6,660 nt of DNA, taken from Planctomycetota bacterium (GTDB lineage Bacteria; Planctomycetota; UBA1135; UBA2386). The position numbers were made by a program, and so were the translations under genes. Shown piece after piece: positions 1 through 6,199 of this stretch. The stretch lies in contig CANGSN010000176.1 in assembly GCA_947455805.1 (NCBI GenBank), positions 1 through 6,660 on the forward strand. The letters are read 5' to 3'. The first letter of the stretch is position 1, and the number at the start of each line of letters is the position of its first letter. The notes below the pieces were generated by a model, which saw only the letters and a list, made by a program, of their open reading frames with translations, was not told the origin of the DNA and searched no databases.

Positions 1-3000
1 AGCTCGAGGTCGTCGGCAAGGTCAAGGGCTCGACCGTCAGCGACGACGTGCCGTTCCTGCTGATCCACAAGGAGAAGCCGGAAGCGAAGCCGGCGAAGAA
101 GGACGATGCCAAGGGCAGCGAAGCACCCGAAGGCGAAGCGAAGGGCGGCGAAGCGAAGGGCGAAGCCAAGGCCGGTGAAGCGCCGAAGGCCGAAGTCGCG
201 AAGGGCGAGCCCGGCGAAGCCAAGGGCGAAGTCGCCGCCGAGGGTGCCGCGAAGCCGCCGGCCGCGCGCGCCGACAAGCCGAAGGACCCGCTCGAGCAGA
301 AGCGCCCCGAAGGCACCGAGCTCGTCGTGCGCGACCTGCGCACCGGCGCCGAACGCACGCTGACCGACGTCGTCGCCTACGGCCTGTCGGGCAAGGGCAA
401 GTGGCTCTGGTACCACACGTCGCACAAGCAGCCGAAGGAAGGCACGAGCTACGGTCTGTTCGTCGAGCCGCTGGCCGGTGGCAGGCTCTCTGGCGGCCAC
501 GCCGTGCAGGTGCTCCCTGGCATCGCGCACGTCGGCGGTGTGACGTTCGATCGGGGCGAGACGGCGCTGGCGTTCACCAGCGACAAGGAGGACTTCGCCG
601 CCGACAAGCCGGCGAACGACCTCTACCTGTGGGAAGGTGGCGACGGGCCCGCGCGCCGCATCGCCTACGCCGGGGCGCCTGGCATGCCGGCTACGAAGCG
701 CGTCGCTGGTTCGGCGTCGTTCTCGCGCGACGGCTCGCTGCTGACGTTCGACGTGCAGGACGCGCCCGCTGCCGAGCCGCTGCCGATCCTGCCCGAGGAC
801 AAGGTCACGCTCGACCTGTGGAACTGGCGCGACGGCCAGCTGCAGACGCAGCAGCAGAAGCGCGGTGCTGGCGAACGCAATCCGTCGTGGACGGCGGTGT
901 GGCGGCGCGCCGAGCAGAAGCTCGCCGTGCTCGGCGACGACGGCCTGCGTTCGCTGCGGCCGCTCGGCCCATCGGGCGAACGGCTGCTCGCCAGCGACGG
1001 CCGGCCCTACGAGAAGGAGACGACGTGGGACGGCCGCTACGTCGACGTCTGGCTCGTCGACGGCAAGACCGGGGCGCGCACGCGCGTGCTCGAGAGGCTG
1101 CGCGGCAACGTCAGCACCTCGCCGGGCGGGCGCTACCTGCTGTGGTTCAGCACCGACTACCGCTGGTGGAGCCTCGACGTCACCACCGGCCAGAAGCGCG
1201 ACCTCACCGGTGCTCTGGGCGTGCCGTTCCACCAGCACGACGACGACCATCCGGAGCCGGACGGTTCGTACGGCCTCGCCGGCTGGACCGAGAACGACGG
1301 TGCGGTGCTGATCCACGACGAGTTCGACGTGTGGAAGGTCTCGCCGGCGACCGGCGACGCCGTCTGCGTCACCGACGGCCACGGCCGCAAGAACCGCCTG
1401 CGGTTGCGGGTGCAGCAGCTGCCGCGCCAGGACGACCGCGAGTGGGTGGACGACGAGCTGATGCTGGCGGCGACGAACGTCGACACCATGGCGGAGGGCT
1501 TCTTCGCCGACAGCCTGGTGCGCAACCAGCCGCCGCAGCGCCTCGTCTACGACAACTGCAGCTTCGAGGGCGTGACGCGGCCGAAGCAGTCGACGCGGCT
1601 GTTCTTCACCCGCAGCACGTTCGCGACGTTCCCCGACCTGTGGACCGCGAACGCCGACTTCGGCGGCATGAAGAAGCTGACCGACGCGAACCCGCAGCAG
1701 CAGGACTTCCGCTGGGGCAACGCCGAGCTGGTGCGCTGGGTCGACGGCGACGGCAATCCGCGGCAGGGCGTGCTGGTCAAGCCCGACGGCTTCGACCCGC
1801 AGAAGCGCTACCCGATGATGGTCTACTTCTACGAGCGCATGACGCAGGGGCTGCACAACTACGTGGCGCCGGCCCCGGGCACGTCGCCGAACGCCAGCTA
1901 CTACGTCAGCAACGGCTACCTGTGGTTCATGCCCGACGTCGTCTACGAGGTCGGCTACCCCGGCAACTCGTGCGTGAAGTGCGTCGTCAGCGGCGTGCAG
2001 CACCTGGTTGCGCAGGGCTTCGTCGATCCCAAGGGTATCGCCGCCGCGGGCCACAGCTGGGGCGGCTACCAGACCGCGTTCCTGGTGACGCGCACGAACA
2101 TCTTCGCCTGCGTCGAGAGCGGTGCGCCGGTCAGCAACATGCTGTCGGCCTACGGCGGCATCCGCTACGAGTCGGGCGTGTCGCGGCAGTTCCAGTACGA
2201 GATGACGCAGTCGCGCATCGGTGGCACGCCGTGGCAGTACCCGCTGCGCTACCAGGAGAACTCGCCGATCTGGTTCGCCGACAAGGTGCAGACGCCGGTG
2301 CTGATCCTGCACAACGACCAGGATGGCGCGGTGCCGTGGACGCAGGGCATCGAGTACTTCACGGCGCTGCGGCGCCTCGGCAAGGAGTGCTATCTCTTCA
2401 ACTACAACGGCGAGGGCCACGGCCTGCGCAACCGCGCCAACATGAAGGACTGGTCGCGGCGCATGGCCGAGTACTTCGACCACCACTGCAAGGGCGCGCC
2501 GGCGCCGAAGTGGATGACCGACGGCGTGCCGTTCCACGCGCGCGAGGACGAGAAGCTGCCGTTCGCGAAGAGCTACGTCGACGCGCACGTGAAGCCGGCT
2601 CCGGAGCCGGCGGTCGAGGTGGCGGCGAAGGAGTCGAAGGGCGAGGCTGCGGCCGCGGTCGAAGCCTCGAGCCAACCCGCGGCGCCAGCGGCGGCGAGCG
2701 AAGCGGCGGCGGTGCCGGCGACGAAGGCCGGCAATGACAGTGCGAAGGGCCGCAACGCCGACGGCGAACGTCCGGCCGGCAATCGCCGCGGCGGCCGCGC
2801 GCGCGGCGCCGCCAGCGAAGCCGCACCGAAGCTGCAGCGCGGCAAGCCGGCACCGGACATCGCGCTCGCCGATCAGTCCGGCGTGCAGCACACGCTCGCC
2901 GGCTACCGCGGCAAGCACGTGCTGGTCTGGTTCTACCCGAAGGCCGACACGCCCGGCTGCACGGCGCAAGGCTGCGGCCTGCGCGACGAGTTCGCCGAGT

Positions 3001-3272
3001 TCGAGCGCCGCGGGGTCGTCGTGCTCGGCGTCTCGGTCGACGACGCGGCGGCGAACGCGGCGTTCCAGCAGAAGCACGACCTGCCGTTCCCGCTGCTGTG
3101 CGACACGGCCCGCACGATGGGCATGGCCTACGGCGCCTGCGACGGCGCCGACGCGCGCGCGCACCGTCGCATCGCCGTGCTGCTCGACGGGGCGGGCAAG
3201 GTGGTGCAGGTGTGGCAGCGCGTCGACCCGAAGACGTTCGCGGCCAGTGCCCTGGCGGCGCTGCCGCTGTGA
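1..3272 (+). CDS. S9 prolyl oligopeptidase fused to a BCP/PrxQ peroxiredoxin (5' partial)
   Basis: The frame is open to the left edge, so the true start lies outside the window; the GTG at 48 is an internal Val codon. Numbering residues from that Val as 1, the order is: a Lys/Glu/Ala/Gly-rich insert (8-89), a beta-propeller region (about 90-570), an alpha/beta-hydrolase domain (about 575-830), an Ala-rich linker (849-928) and a peroxiredoxin domain (929-1074). The serine peptidase triad is visible: Ser670 in GHSWGGY, Asp759 in HNDQDGAVP and His791 in GEGHG. Such S9 enzymes cleave peptides and are usually exported. The peroxiredoxin part has the PxxxTxxC motif (PKADTPGC) with peroxidatic Cys971 and a resolving Cys976 five residues later, as in BCP/PrxQ thiol peroxidases. 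S9 family members normally stop shortly after the WMTDGVPF-like end of the hydrolase domain, so the peroxiredoxin is an addition. Stop is TGA 3270-3272, overlapping the next gene. Domain calls are firm; substrate and location are inferred, since any signal peptide is off-window. Confidence 0.93.
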   Translation, partial: LEVVGKVKGSTVSDDVPFLLIHKEKPEAKPAKKDDAKGSEAPEGEAKGGEAKGEAKAGEAPKAEVAKGEPGEAKGEVAAEGAAKPPAARADKPKDPLEQKRPEGTELVVRDLRTGAERTLTDVVAYGLSGKGKWLWYHTSHKQPKEGTSYGLFVEPLAGGRLSGGHAVQVLPGIAHVGGVTFDRGETALAFTSDKEDFAADKPANDLYLWEGGDGPARRIAYAGAPGMPATKRVAGSASFSRDGSLLTFDVQDAPAAEPLPILPEDKVTLDLWNWRDGQLQTQQQKRGAGERNPSWTAVWRRAEQKLAVLGDDGLRSLRPLGPSGERLLASDGRPYEKETTWDGRYVDVWLVDGKTGARTRVLERLRGNVSTSPGGRYLLWFSTDYRWWSLDVTTGQKRDLTGALGVPFHQHDDDHPEPDGSYGLAGWTENDGAVLIHDEFDVWKVSPATGDAVCVTDGHGRKNRLRLRVQQLPRQDDREWVDDELMLAATNVDTMAEGFFADSLVRNQPPQRLVYDNCSFEGVTRPKQSTRLFFTRSTFATFPDLWTANADFGGMKKLTDANPQQQDFRWGNAELVRWVDGDGNPRQGVLVKPDGFDPQKRYPMMVYFYERMTQGLHNYVAPAPGTSPNASYYVSNGYLWFMPDVVYEVGYPGNSCVKCVVSGVQHLVAQGFVDPKGIAAAGHSWGGYQTAFLVTRTNIFACVESGAPVSNMLSAYGGIRYESGVSRQFQYEMTQSRIGGTPWQYPLRYQENSPIWFADKVQTPVLILHNDQDGAVPWTQGIEYFTALRRLGKECYLFNYNGEGHGLRNRANMKDWSRRMAEYFDHHCKGAPAPKWMTDGVPFHAREDEKLPFAKSYVDAHVKPAPEPAVEVAAKESKGEAAAAVEASSQPAAPAAASEAAAVPATKAGNDSAKGRNADGERPAGNRRGGRARGAASEAAPKLQRGKPAPDIALADQSGVQHTLAGYRGKHVLVWFYPKADTPGCTAQGCGLRDEFAEFERRGVVVLGVSVDDAAANAAFQQKHDLPFPLLCDTARTMGMAYGACDGADARAHRRIAVLLDGAGKVVQVWQRVDPKTFAASALAALPL
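69..314 (+). other. Low-complexity Lys/Glu/Ala/Gly insert in the S9 N-terminal region
   Basis: About 82 residues made almost only of A, E, G, K and P, with GEAKG-like units, interrupt the peptidase between two ordinary-looking propeller strands (…VPFLLIH before, TELVVRDL after). Because folded sequence lies on both sides, this is probably a surface loop rather than a linker between domains. Glu is written GAA 11 times and GAG 4 times here, while the ten Glu codons I checked in the hydrolase domain are all GAG. This suggests that the loop grew by local repeat expansion. Charged loops at this place are, from general knowledge, common in planctomycete S9 peptidases; their role is not known to me. 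Confidence 0.8.
132..161 (+). repeat. Perfect 15-bp tandem duplication encoding GEAKG-GEAKG
   Basis: The unit GGCGAAGCGAAGGGC occurs at 132-146 and again, without mismatch, at 147-161. It is in frame and encodes GEAKG twice. A degenerate third copy follows (GAAGCCAAGGCC from 162), and a further related unit encoding GEAKG lies near 213-227. The repeat length is a multiple of three, so copy-number change would keep the frame. Confidence 0.9.
2592..2831 (+). other. Ala-rich interdomain linker between peptidase and peroxiredoxin
   Basis: Residues 849-928 of the fusion protein are dominated by Ala, Glu, Pro and Gly, with a basic patch (RRGGRARG) just before the peroxiredoxin domain begins at LQRGKPAPD. 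No stop codon and no plausible internal start with a ribosome binding site was seen in this stretch, so both domains appear to be made as one polypeptide. The composition predicts a disordered tether. Confidence 0.8.
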
Positions 3273-4054
3273 CGCGCAGCGCGCCGCCGCACGGCCTGCA
3301 GCTGCTCGTCACCTGCGAGCACGCGTCGCCGGCGGTGCCGAAGGAACTCGCCGACCTCGGCCTGCCGCGCGCCGTGCTGCTATCGCACCGCGGCTTTGAT
3401 CCAGGCGCTCTCGGCATCGCCGAAGCGATCGCGCGCACGTTCGCGGTGCCGCTGCATCGCGGGCAGTGGTCGCGGCTCGTCGCCGACCTGAATCGCAGCG
3501 AGGACCATGCGCGCGTGGTCGCAAAGCGCGTCGATGGCCGGCTGGTGCCGGGCAACCAGCTCGACGCCGCGGCGTTGGCGCAGCGGCTTTCGACCTACTG
3601 GCGGCCCTTCCGGCAGCAGGCGGAGGCGGCGATCGCCGCGGCGGCGCGCAGCACGGGGGTGCTGCACCTCAGCGTGCACTCGTTCACACCGCAGCTCGGC
3701 GGCGTCGAACGACGCAACGACATCGGGCTGTTGTGCGACCCGCAGCGGCCGCTCGAGGTCGCGTTCTGTGACGCGCTGAAGACGGAGCTGGTCGCGCGCG
3801 GGCTGTCCGTGCGGCGCAACTTCCCGTACTTCGGCAACACCGACGGCTTCACCACGCACCTGCGCGCGCGGCTGCCGGTGCGCAGCTACCTCGGCATCGA
3901 GATCGAGTGCAACCAGCGGCTCGTCGCCAAGGCCGCCGGCGAACGCAAGGTCGCTTCGGCGCTGGTGGCGGCGTTGCAGACGCTGGATCTGGCGGCCTCG
4001 GTGCCCGTGCCCACGCAGCGTGCCGCTCGCAGGAGCGAGCGCTCGGGGCGCTGA
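3269..4054 (+). CDS. N-formylglutamate amidohydrolase family protein (HutG-like)
   Basis: A 261-residue protein with the conserved blocks of the N-formylglutamate amidohydrolase family (PF05013): VTCEHAS (14-20), HRGFDPG (40-46), SRLVADLNRS (68-77), LSVHSFTP (134-141) and a late GIEIECNQRLV block. Members hydrolyse N-formyl-L-glutamate to formate and glutamate in histidine breakdown, or act on related N-acyl amino acids; the HEXXH-free metal centre is thought to use the conserved His/Glu residues of these blocks. No other histidine-utilisation gene is in the window, so the exact substrate is open. The GTG start at 3269 was chosen because it overlaps the preceding TGA (GTGA), sits just before the first conserved block, and the frame holds no ATG at all: the protein has no internal Met. 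Translation is probably coupled to the upstream fusion gene. The C-terminal tail after the core is short and Arg-rich. Predicted cytoplasmic; no signal peptide. Confidence 0.85.
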   Translation: MTRSAPPHGLQLLVTCEHASPAVPKELADLGLPRAVLLSHRGFDPGALGIAEAIARTFAVPLHRGQWSRLVADLNRSEDHARVVAKRVDGRLVPGNQLDAAALAQRLSTYWRPFRQQAEAAIAAAARSTGVLHLSVHSFTPQLGGVERRNDIGLLCDPQRPLEVAFCDALKTELVARGLSVRRNFPYFGNTDGFTTHLRARLPVRSYLGIEIECNQRLVAKAAGERKVASALVAALQTLDLAASVPVPTQRAARRSERSGR

Positions 4055-4428
4055 TGCCGGAGTCGCGCGACGGGCTGGCGTTCGAACGCACCTTGATTCG
4101 ATTCTTCGGCACCGTCTCGCTGATCGGCTGGTCGCTGGTCGTGCAGTGCTTCGTGTTCGGCTGGCTCGTGCTGTACCAGGGCGTGCTGGGAGTGGATTCG
4201 AGTCCGTGGATCGCGTGGATCAGCTCCCCGGCGCTACTGCTGCTGAGTGTGGGCAGCGTGGGCCTGGTTCCGGTCGCCTACGTCAGCTTGCTCGGTGGCC
4301 TCGTGATGCTGCTCTGGATCCTGCCGAGGCACGCGCGTCGTCTGCGCCGCGGCGACCTCGCGTGGATCGCCGTCACGGTCTCGTTCGCGATCGTTGGGAT
4401 CGGCGGATGGTTCGAGTTGGTGCGCTGA
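4054..4428 (+). CDS. Small multi-pass membrane protein of unknown function
   Basis: A 124-residue protein that I do not recognise. The ATG at 4054-4056 shares its A with the TGA stop of the amidohydrolase gene (TGATG), a classical coupling arrangement. AGGAG at 4031-4035 lies 18 bases before the ATG, too far to be a standard ribosome binding site. Hydrophobic stretches occur at about residues 17-41, 59-90 (long enough for one or two passes) and 103-119, so three or four membrane segments are likely. An Arg-rich cluster (RHARRLRRG, 92-100) should face the cytoplasm. There are no catalytic motifs or Cys pairs to suggest an enzyme. Its place as the last gene of the operon suggests a role linked to the two upstream products, but nothing in the sequence says what it is. 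The hydrophobic periodicity and tight overlap support a real gene. Confidence 0.7.
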   Translation: MPESRDGLAFERTLIRFFGTVSLIGWSLVVQCFVFGWLVLYQGVLGVDSSPWIAWISSPALLLLSVGSVGLVPVAYVSLLGGLVMLLWILPRHARRLRRGDLAWIAVTVSFAIVGIGGWFELVR

Positions 4429-4475
4429 GGCTGGGCGTTGCCGCTCGCGCAGATGGCAGGTGCGCAGCCCAGGCC
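4429..4475. terminator. Weak hairpin in the convergent intergenic gap (possible bidirectional terminator)
   Basis: The 47-base gap between the two convergent stops holds CTGGGC (4431-4436) complementary to GCCCAG (4467-4472), with an inner TGCC (4439-4442) / GGCA (4455-4458) pair. The loops are large and there is no T-tract on either side, so this is not a typical intrinsic terminator. It is listed because it is the only structure at a place where both transcripts should end. Confidence 0.2.
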
Positions 4476-6083
4476 CTACTCGATCGTCAGGATGCGCACG
4501 TCGCTGCCGCACGCGATCGCGAGGCGGTTGCCGTCGGCACTCAGCACCATCTGGTCCACGCGCGGGAACCAGGGTGGCATCGGCAGCTTGGCGACGACGG
4601 TCAGGGTCTTGGTCTCCAGCTGCAGCAGTTGTTGGCCGTCGGTGGCGATCAGCTGGTGCTCGTTGCGCGCGACGGCAGCGACGAGCGGTGTAGCGATCCT
4701 GTTGGTCGCTAGGCGCTGCAGCTTGCCGCTCTCGAACCACTCCAGCGTCCCGTCGCTGAGCCCGACACCAGCATGTGAGCCATTCGGGGTGGCGACGAGG
4801 AAGCGCGCCAGTTGCTTGAAGGAGGCTTCCTGTCGGTCTGCATTGGCCGCGGCGACGCGCACGAGATTGGCTTGCTCAGGACACAGTTCTGTGCCATCGG
4901 GCAGGGCGACGCGCCGACTCGAAGTCAGCAGTAGCAACGCATTCGTGCCTCGAATGGGTGCGAAGTCGACCGGTTCGACCAAGCGTTTGCTGAGAAGCGC
5001 GCCGGCGGCGAGGAGGGCCATTCCGTCGACGAAGAGCGGCGCTTCGAAGTTCGGGTGCAGCGAACGCACACGCTCTACCGCGAGCAGCCCCTCGCGTGTC
5101 CACGTCCTGCCGTCATGCACGATCACCTTGCGCAGCTTCTTGCCGAGCAGGTTGCCGTCGTCGGGCTCGATGAGGTTCGCCGACCACGGCAGGCTTTCGC
5201 CGACATCTCGCCGCGTGAGGGTGCTCCAACACTGCAGGCTCTTCGCAGTCAGCAGCCAGAACTCGTCGGGCTTCGGGCCTGGCTGCACGAGGAGAGAGCC
5301 CGGCAGCCTGGCGATCTCGTTGCCGTTCGTCTCGACGATCTGGACCGAGGTGAGGCTGACGACTGCCAGGTGGCTGCCGTCGGGAGTGAACGCGAGCTGC
5401 TGCGGCGGAGCGCTGTGGAGCGCAGCGCTGGAACGTTCGCCGAGCTGCAGGCCGTGCAGCTCGAACTTGTTGCCGCGCGCGGTCAGGACGGTTCCGTCGT
5501 CGGCGAGCCAGTGTGCTTCGCCATAGGCGGATTGGAAGGTGCTCGGCTGTCTGGACCACTGGTTGCCACGGAAGACGAGGCGGTGCTTGCCATCCGGAGT
5601 GACGGCGTCCGTCTTCGTGGACAGCGGTTGGCCGCCGCGGCGCCAGTCGAGCCCCGCGCGCGGTTGCAGAGCCTCGACCTGTTCCTTGCTGAGTTCTTCG
5701 CGGCGGTCGCTGTCGAGGTCGATGCGCTGGCCGCTGCCGTCGGCTGCGACCCAGACGACCAACGGCAGTTCGGGATGGAGCCACGGCTCCTGGTAGCGCT
5801 CGCCCGGTGGATCGAAGTGGCGTAGGGCGCGCCGCTCGGGGATGTGCCACCACACCATGTCGCGGTCGGCACCGATCGACAGAGCACGCGAGCTGTCGCG
5901 AGAGATCAGGCAGCGTTGCACGACGCCTTCGCCGCAGGCGAAGACGCGCCCGGTCTGCGTGAGGCGCGGAGAGTTTGGCGCTGTCTGCGCCAGCGCCGTC
6001 GTCGCCAGCAGCAGCGTGGTCGCCGCGGCGCCGGCCCGACGCAGCAGATCGTTCGTCCGACGGCGAAGTGGATGGCTCGGCAT
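4476..6083 (-). CDS. Secreted WD40-like beta-propeller protein
   Basis: A 535-residue protein read on the minus strand, ending in TAG at 4476-4478. The ATG at 6083 was chosen because it gives a clean Sec signal peptide: Arg-rich n-region (residues 7-16), hydrophobic core (19-31, AAATTLLLATTAL) and an ALA-Q cleavage site after residue 32. There is no lipobox Cys. An upstream in-frame TTG at 6113 would add ten residues and spoil this. The mature part shows divergent WD40-type strands: LISRDSSRALSIGADRDMVW (59-78), AFTPDGSHLAVVS (about 230-243), VATPNGSHAGVGLSDGTLEW (about 430-449) and VLSADGNRLAIACGSDVRI near the C-terminus. These are blade-like units with a D/N-G turn, as in scaffold or ligand-binding propellers. 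No enzymatic motif is seen. A GAAGGA lies 16 bases upstream of the ATG, too distant for confident ribosome binding. The gene follows the sigma factor on the same strand after 116 bases. Predicted periplasmic; its partner is unknown. Confidence 0.82.
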   Translation of the reverse strand: MPSHPLRRRTNDLLRRAGAAATTLLLATTALAQTAPNSPRLTQTGRVFACGEGVVQRCLISRDSSRALSIGADRDMVWWHIPERRALRHFDPPGERYQEPWLHPELPLVVWVAADGSGQRIDLDSDRREELSKEQVEALQPRAGLDWRRGGQPLSTKTDAVTPDGKHRLVFRGNQWSRQPSTFQSAYGEAHWLADDGTVLTARGNKFELHGLQLGERSSAALHSAPPQQLAFTPDGSHLAVVSLTSVQIVETNGNEIARLPGSLLVQPGPKPDEFWLLTAKSLQCWSTLTRRDVGESLPWSANLIEPDDGNLLGKKLRKVIVHDGRTWTREGLLAVERVRSLHPNFEAPLFVDGMALLAAGALLSKRLVEPVDFAPIRGTNALLLLTSSRRVALPDGTELCPEQANLVRVAAANADRQEASFKQLARFLVATPNGSHAGVGLSDGTLEWFESGKLQRLATNRIATPLVAAVARNEHQLIATDGQQLLQLETKTLTVVAKLPMPPWFPRVDQMVLSADGNRLAIACGSDVRILTIE

Positions 6084-6199
6084 GGCGATGCGTTGGCAGT
6101 CCTTCGTGCGCAACCGCAGCGCATCGTTCCACGCCCTGCGAACGCCGTCCAGCCGCGGCCCAGCGCCGCCGCCGCTGCACGGAGCCCCGCCGCCTCAGC
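6084..6199. other. Intergenic gap between sigma factor and propeller gene
   Basis: These 116 GC-rich bases separate two minus-strand genes. I see no convincing -35/-10 pair for the propeller gene. A short inverted repeat, CAGCG (6161-6165) and CGCTG (6173-6177), is the only hairpin noticed and has no T-tract. The spacing allows either read-through as an operon or a separate promoter of unrecognised type, for example one read by the adjacent ECF factor. Confidence 0.4.

Noticed and set aside
48..50. GTG as the start of the S9-peroxiredoxin gene
   Set aside because: The same frame is open from base 3 and encodes ordinary peptidase-like sequence before it (LEVVGKVKGSTVSDD), so this is an internal Val codon.
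401..2737. Plus-strand 778-codon frame inside the peptidase gene
   Set aside because: Arg/Ala-rich out-of-frame reading of the same DNA; the true frame carries the catalytic triad.
2958..2975. Gln in place of the usual Glu between the two Cys of the peroxiredoxin (GCTAQGC)
   Set aside because: From memory, E. coli BCP has Gln at this position too (GCTVQAC), so it is not a sign of inactivation.
2398..3555. Long minus-strand open frame (385 codons) opposite the fusion gene and amidohydrolase
   Set aside because: Its translation is Arg/Pro/Ser-rich with no motif, as expected for the antisense of GC-rich codons, and it overlaps two well-supported genes.
4438..5526. Plus-strand open frame (362 codons) opposite the propeller gene
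   Set aside because: Ser/Arg-rich shadow translation with no domain; the minus-strand frame has a signal peptide and propeller repeats.
6111..6113. TTG as the start of the propeller gene
   Set aside because: The ATG at 6083 gives a normal signal peptide; the upstream extension adds ten unlikely residues before the Arg-rich n-region.
6161..6177. Short inverted repeat CAGCG/CGCTG as a terminator of the sigma gene
   Set aside because: Only five base pairs in GGC-repeat-like sequence and no T-tract; expected by chance at this GC content.
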